From Acanthaster planci (taxonomy: Eukaryota; Echinodermata; Asteroidea; Valvatida; Acanthasteridae): 29,825 nucleotides of DNA. The position numbers were made by a program, and so were the translations under genes. The notes under the pieces were generated by a model. That model did not search any database and was not told where the DNA came from. It saw only the letters and a program-made list of their open reading frames with translations. Positions 13,201 through 19,200 of this stretch are shown one piece after another (positions within the stretch are counted from its first letter, which is position 1; each line of letters opens with the position of its first letter). Where the stretch lies: positions 756,516 to 786,340 of the forward strand of contig NW_019091465.1 in assembly GCF_001949145.1 (NCBI RefSeq), written 5' to 3'.

Positions 13201-16200
13201 GGGTCAGAGGTTGAAGGTCACTCACCACTAGAAATCCACAGTTTCTTGTTCTTCAGGAAAGTCAGACAGTGCAGTAGTTAAAATTACTGCCTTCCATTGT
13301 TGAGAAACGTCAACTGATCGAGACTTGACCCAGCTCTCCTGAACTAGTCCCAACTTTCTTTGGTTGCATGACCTGAATTCCAAACTCTCTTTTTTGTTTC
13401 ATTTTTAAATTCCCGTAGAAAAAGAAGACATGAATCGTGTCGGCAAAACTGCATTGCTGTCTTCCTTATGTGATTTTCTGCAGAAGGATTATTTGGGGGG
13501 GGGTATATTACTATTCATTTATTTGTTTCATAAATGTAAGATTCCACTCTCGATTATGCATTGTGTAAAGTTTCAATAGAAAATAAAACATATTATAAAG
13601 GCAAATTTTCAGCTGGACTTCGAGTTTCTTTATCTAACTTGGTTTTCTGAGCAAGGATTTGAGACTGATTTGTTGCATTGTTCATATTGTTTGTATTTTT
13701 TTGCTTTGATTAAACAGACGGAACTACAGAACCAGCTGGAGAACAAGACTAACTCTGGAGACTACCAGCTGCAGACCCAGCTGCAGGAGTTGACACAACG
13801 CCTGGACAACGTCAACATGGCCGAGGTGGGTCAAGGGTCAAACTGGCCATCATTGGATTCTTGTCATGCCACTCTTATAAAGGATCTAATGCATTGAGTC
13901 GTATGATTTCAGAGTTTTAATTTTGTACAATCGGACATCTGCCATTTGCAAACCACTTTTTTATCTGAGTGAAAGTAAATGAGCTTGGACAAAATGCCTG
14001 AATAAAATGTGGAGAATGTGTTTTTTGTAGTCAGGTGTTTGTGCTTTTGACGCTTAAATCGTGAGAATAATTTCTCCTGTGACTGTGGTATAAATGTACG
14101 TCCGATCAGACGTGGATGACGACAGAGCAAACCTGATAATGCAATTACAGTTCGTTTGACCTCCATTTGGCCAAAACTTGAGCAAATTCCATGATGTTGC
14201 TTCCACCTGCAGGCAAATCTCGCCGCTCACATCACCTCCCAGGACAGACAGTTGATGAAGCTCGAGGACCGGATGCACAGTAGCACGTTACTCCCATTCA
14301 AAGAGGTGAGAACGAGTTTAGCAGTGACTCTCTGGTGATATTTTGTGCCAGGGTGGTGAAAGTTGCTGATGACATCACACATCGTTTACATGTGTGCGTG
14401 CTTGTAGAGCTCAGTACATTTCGGGCCCTAAATTGGTCCATATGGAAGCATACCCTTAAAGAAAATGTGATACCATCAGTATACAAGCCTATTTAGTTTT
14501 GCTTCAGGCATCTCGATTTGAACTCCTAGCTGAAATGTGTAAATCAGGGCTGAGTGAACAGTACAGAGCTAGTCCACTTACTCGGAGCTACTAAGTACAT
14601 CGCTTTGTGTGGAATGCAGAAATTACTTTAATACCAAGCCTGAAAAAGGTAACCAGTGCAAGTATCACAGTATGTTTATTAAGAGTAGCTGGTACCCTGC
14701 TGTGGTGCCTCTACTCGTTTGGGGAACGTGTTCCCAAAAGTTCAAAGGTTTTTGTTCAAATTTGAGGCAGGCCATTTGCTGTCTTTTTCCATCTTTGTTT
14801 TAGTTATCGGTTGCGTGCCTGAACCATTGAGGGCGCCTGGCAGCCAGTCTTTAGTTTTTGTGTTTTTCAGGGGCTGCATGACTAAGAAGTGGCTATGTCC
14901 GAATCACTTAGCTACGGCTGTTGACACACTTGCCTATAGGACATTGATCAACATGTAACCGCTCGCCATGAGGCTTTCAAAGATGCATGAATCAGAGCAA
15001 GCCGTAGCCATAGTGAGTCAGCCACTGCATGTTTTTCACTATGTACATGCCCATTGATCCCACAGGGCTCGGAGGAGCTTCAGACGATGCGGAGCGCCCT
15101 CCGGAGTCTGAGGTCCAACATGAGCAGCCACGACCCCAACCACCACCCGTTAGACACACTAGAACAGGTACTGACAGATTTCTAGGATTTTTCTTTTCAC
15201 AGTTGCTTGAAAATTGGTATTATATCTGCTTCTGCACACACTAAGAACAGGGACTGAGAAAATAATCGTTCAAATTTTAGTGCCCTTGAAAATACCATTG
15301 ATTTGTTTTAATTGAGAAACCTTACATGCTAACAAGTTGAAATGAGATGATAATAATGTATTCATTTGTAAAGCGGAAATATCATACAGCTATGTTCAAA
15401 TGCTTTGTACAATGAAGACATTGAACATGGTCGAGCCAGTAGCAAACGAGGGCGCCTCGGGCAGCCGCCAAACGACCCGCATCCAAGTACATCTCTTGAG
15501 AGGAGACATTGAAAATTGTATTTAAATTGTTGCATTTTAAATCGCTCCTTTTTGCTTGCAGGGTATATGCACCTTAATGGACCATTTATCTGTGTCCAAA
15601 CAGCGTGGAATGTACAAAGACAGTGACACAGTAAGTTTTTCTGTAGAAGTTGGTGTAGCCTTTTGTGGGATGGGCGTCAGGCTTAGTAAGTTTGGTCAGG
15701 ACAGGAAATACATGTTTAGATGATTGACGCAGTTCAGAGTAATTCCTGTCTGTATATTTCCAAGGCTTATGTCCGTCTGCAGCCCCGTGCTGTTGACAGG
15801 GGTTTGTACTCAAGGCCGGACGCGAGACCGTTCACAACATTAGACACAAAAAAAAAAACCAGGGTGGAATATGAACAAAGGATTGCTTTTGTTGCAGCTC
15901 ATTTGAATGGCTTGTGACTTGAATTCCAACTGGAGGTCTTGTGTTGGTCTTTGTGGTTGTGGTCTCCCAAGGGGTCTCAACTCCAATAGTTTCAATAGAC
16001 CATATGCGTGGGGGGACCCAATTGAAGTCCGATTCCCCAACGGTGTGTATTCATTTGAAAACGTTAAATTTCAAGAACCAGACTCTACTCTCCGATCTCA
16101 TTCTGACCCCTCCCAAACATCACCTGGTACCATCCCGTTGAGAGTTTCAAATGTATACAATGTGTTCAGGGATACGACTGAAATGGGGTACCCTGCGAAT

Positions 16201-19200
16201 ACAGTCTATTGTAATGAAACTCAGTGAACATGTGGATGAGATAATTAGAGATCAACTCATCTGGTGAATGTGCTTTTGAGCTAGGTTTTTCTCCATTAGC
16301 TGTTTGCTATTATTTACTAGACTCATGAAAATCCTTTAGAAATGAAGACTATAAATTTTGAACCATGTTAAGCCACACCTTAACCCTAACACTCCTCAGT
16401 CCTCCAACAGGTGAAGGATTGAGGAGGGTTAGGGTTAATGTTTAACTTGATCATGCCTGAGTTAGAGAATATTATTGGCTCATAACTTTTTCTGTTTTAT
16501 TCCCGCATTTTAGAGTTCCACGGAGAGTCTCTCTAAGAGATACTCAACAGATAGTAACTCACAAGAACTCAACCACCGCTCATCTCATCAACACTCAAAC
16601 TGTGAGTACTCGGAGCCTCTGAGCTACCGTGTTGGAGGGACCCATGTTTCATGGGTCGTTCCCCAACATCATAGTCAAGTCCCTTTCCGTATCCCAAAGT
16701 ACACTGAAATAGAAATTTGGGCATTTCACAGCTGAGTTCTTTGAATGAGTTGGAGTGTGTGCGTTTGAACTCTCTGCTAATGCCTGGAGGCCTGAACCTA
16801 ATCCAAAATTCACAAATACTTCAAACATTTTCTCCATTAAACAATGCACAATGTTACCGTGTAATAACATTTGGTAATGCCCGCTGCGATTTTATAATGC
16901 CTGCTGCATAAAAATGCACTGGCACGATACGAGACAGTTCAATCCATTCCTATTGGCCAAGAGTCTGTGTGTGCCCCGGCATGCAGAACTTTCCACACGA
17001 GCACCAAGTCCATGTAACAAGATTCTCCTGGACTACTTGCTTAACCACTTCCTGCCGGGGACTCCGGGATCGGAGACGTATGGTTTATATGGATGGCCGG
17101 TGTCTCCGAACTNNNNNNNNNNNNNNNNNNNNNNNNNNNNNNNNNNNNNNNNNNNNNNNNNNNNNNNNNNNNNNNNNNNNNNNNNNNNNNNNNNNNNNNN
17201 NNNNNNNNNNNNNNNNNNNNNNNNGAAACCGTATACCGGGGTTTGGGGCATTGAGAGCAAGCGGATTACCACCGGGGACAAAGGCGCTCCACCACCGCAG
17301 CGATGAGCCACACAGCACCGCTGCACGCTAATCTGGCCCCTATTGAAAAGAGGTCAGCAGTGCACTGAGCCAGGTTCGTGAACAAAAGACAATTATACAA
17401 CACCGCACAATCTGGGCTCTGTTTACAAGGCTGCTGGTTTTGCTGAAATACTCAGGCGTCAATGAAGGTCACCTGTCAACTTAGAGTAGTGCCTAAAGAT
17501 TACTTGGTGCGGCTATAAACGACTGTTAAATGAAATGATGAATTTATGAAGGATTTTGAAAACAGAAAAAATGATAGTCATGCCGGCCCAGCATCATCAA
17601 CATTGAAAAATGCCCAGGCATGAAGTGGTTAAGGGTGGTCACCATAAAAGAATGGGGGTGTTTTTTTGAAAATGAAAGTAAAAATCTTGAACAAATCTCT
17701 GGACATTTACCGTGTATCGACTTGTCGTGACTTCCTGACTAAAATGGTAATTATGAATGGGAATAAATATGTTCTTGGTTTGAGACTGGCCATGCGCATA
17801 CATGTATGCATTCCCTTAGGAATACACTCATACAACTCTCTCTCCTGTTTGGAGCAGGAATTGGGAGATATATATGCAACCATACGTATGAAGCCAAACT
17901 ACGATAGTTGTGTTTGTATTGCGCATGCCTAATGTGCAGCTGTTCATCGTTATATCAACAGTAAAAACACCATCAATTTGTGTAAATTGTACTAGTCGAG
18001 CGGTTACGGCATAATGATTTGTGATGCATGGGGTGTGGGTTCGAATCACGGGTCGGAATTGTGGGCAGGGAGGTTTTTGTTTTTAAGGAAAATAAAGCCC
18101 GACTGCTATTGGAGCCTAATTTCACACTCGAAGTTTTTATGGTTGGTTGAGCATCTAGAGGTTTTTTCTGGAGGTTTTTTTTAAAGGAAAGTAAAGCCCG
18201 ACTGCTATTGGAGCCTAATTTCACAAGTGAAGTTTTTACGGTTGGTTGAGCATCTAGATGTCATGCATTGTGCATGGTTGTGAACCGTGGTTTGGCTTCA
18301 TATGTGTGATTGCATATAGCTCGGAATTGGACCGCAGCCTGTCCTAGTCCATTTGAACCAGTAAGATATCCAATTGATTCCCTGAGACCTTCTTAGACAT
18401 TCTATCTTTTTGTGCATGGTATTTTATTGTCTATCTCGGGCAGGGTTTCCCTGTGGGTCCCCTTGCTGTCAAATTGGATTTGTCCATTGGTCAGCCCTAT
18501 TGTCTGTTTCACAGTTGTGATAGCCTGACTGCTTCTGTACATTCATGGGCAAGTTTGATGAAGGACCACTAGTGGTTGGTTCGTGACGCACCTAGCCCAT
18601 GTACAGGGAAATTGAAGTGCGAACAATCCTAGTCAACCGTTGTCAGGTCATTAGGCCGAAGGGGAGAAAAGGTGGCTGAAGGAAGGGCAAAATAGCAAAA
18701 AACCAACAGTGAAAATGGCCGTTTACTAGTGACATACTGTTTTGGGGGCATTTCTCTTATAACTGGTCCTCTCTGCACTGTGCTATTAAAAATGGTTTAT
18801 GGCAACCAATGATGCCACCCACTTCGGTAGGCTGGTTGTGAATAATTGACAAGACTAGTCCTACCGTCGTTGATCAGCGAGCTTTCTATCAGAGTTAATA
18901 GTCATACTCGAGTTAACTATGGTCTCTGATCCAACCTGCCCCATGTGTTTCAGTTTAATAGTCAGGTTCACTGTCATTGGTTAGATTTGTCGGTGAGGTC
19001 ATCCTTGCTGTTTCTCTCTTCTCACCTTTCAGACGGCAAGCCCCGTGCCTCTTCAGTCTCCTCCTCTGGTAGCAACCCCTCTGCCTGCACCAAGGTCCTG
19101 TACTTTACCGAGAGAACAGTAACGCCCTTCATGAACTCCATCCCTAAAAGGTGAGCAGACTGGAAGCTTGACACGCGGCCACTGTTTGTGACCATAGAAC

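Noticed and set aside
14870-14957. Possible exon after the acceptor-like tttttcag at 14863-14870
   Set aside because: The phase-0 frame required here meets stops quickly and no donor fits; it is the edge of an inverted repeat.
15907-16227. 106-codon frame in intron L-M
   Set aside because: No borders of phase 0 and no similarity to the Dixin linker; exon L joins directly to exon M.
16380-16438. Interstitial telomere repeat
   Set aside because: Only single CCCTAA and TTAGGG units occur, placed as inverted ends; there is no tandem array.
17033-17326. Minus-strand frame shared with 29337-29627 (CCVAHRCGG)
   Set aside because: Similarity is due to two copies of a MITE; the frame breaks elsewhere and has no transposase features.
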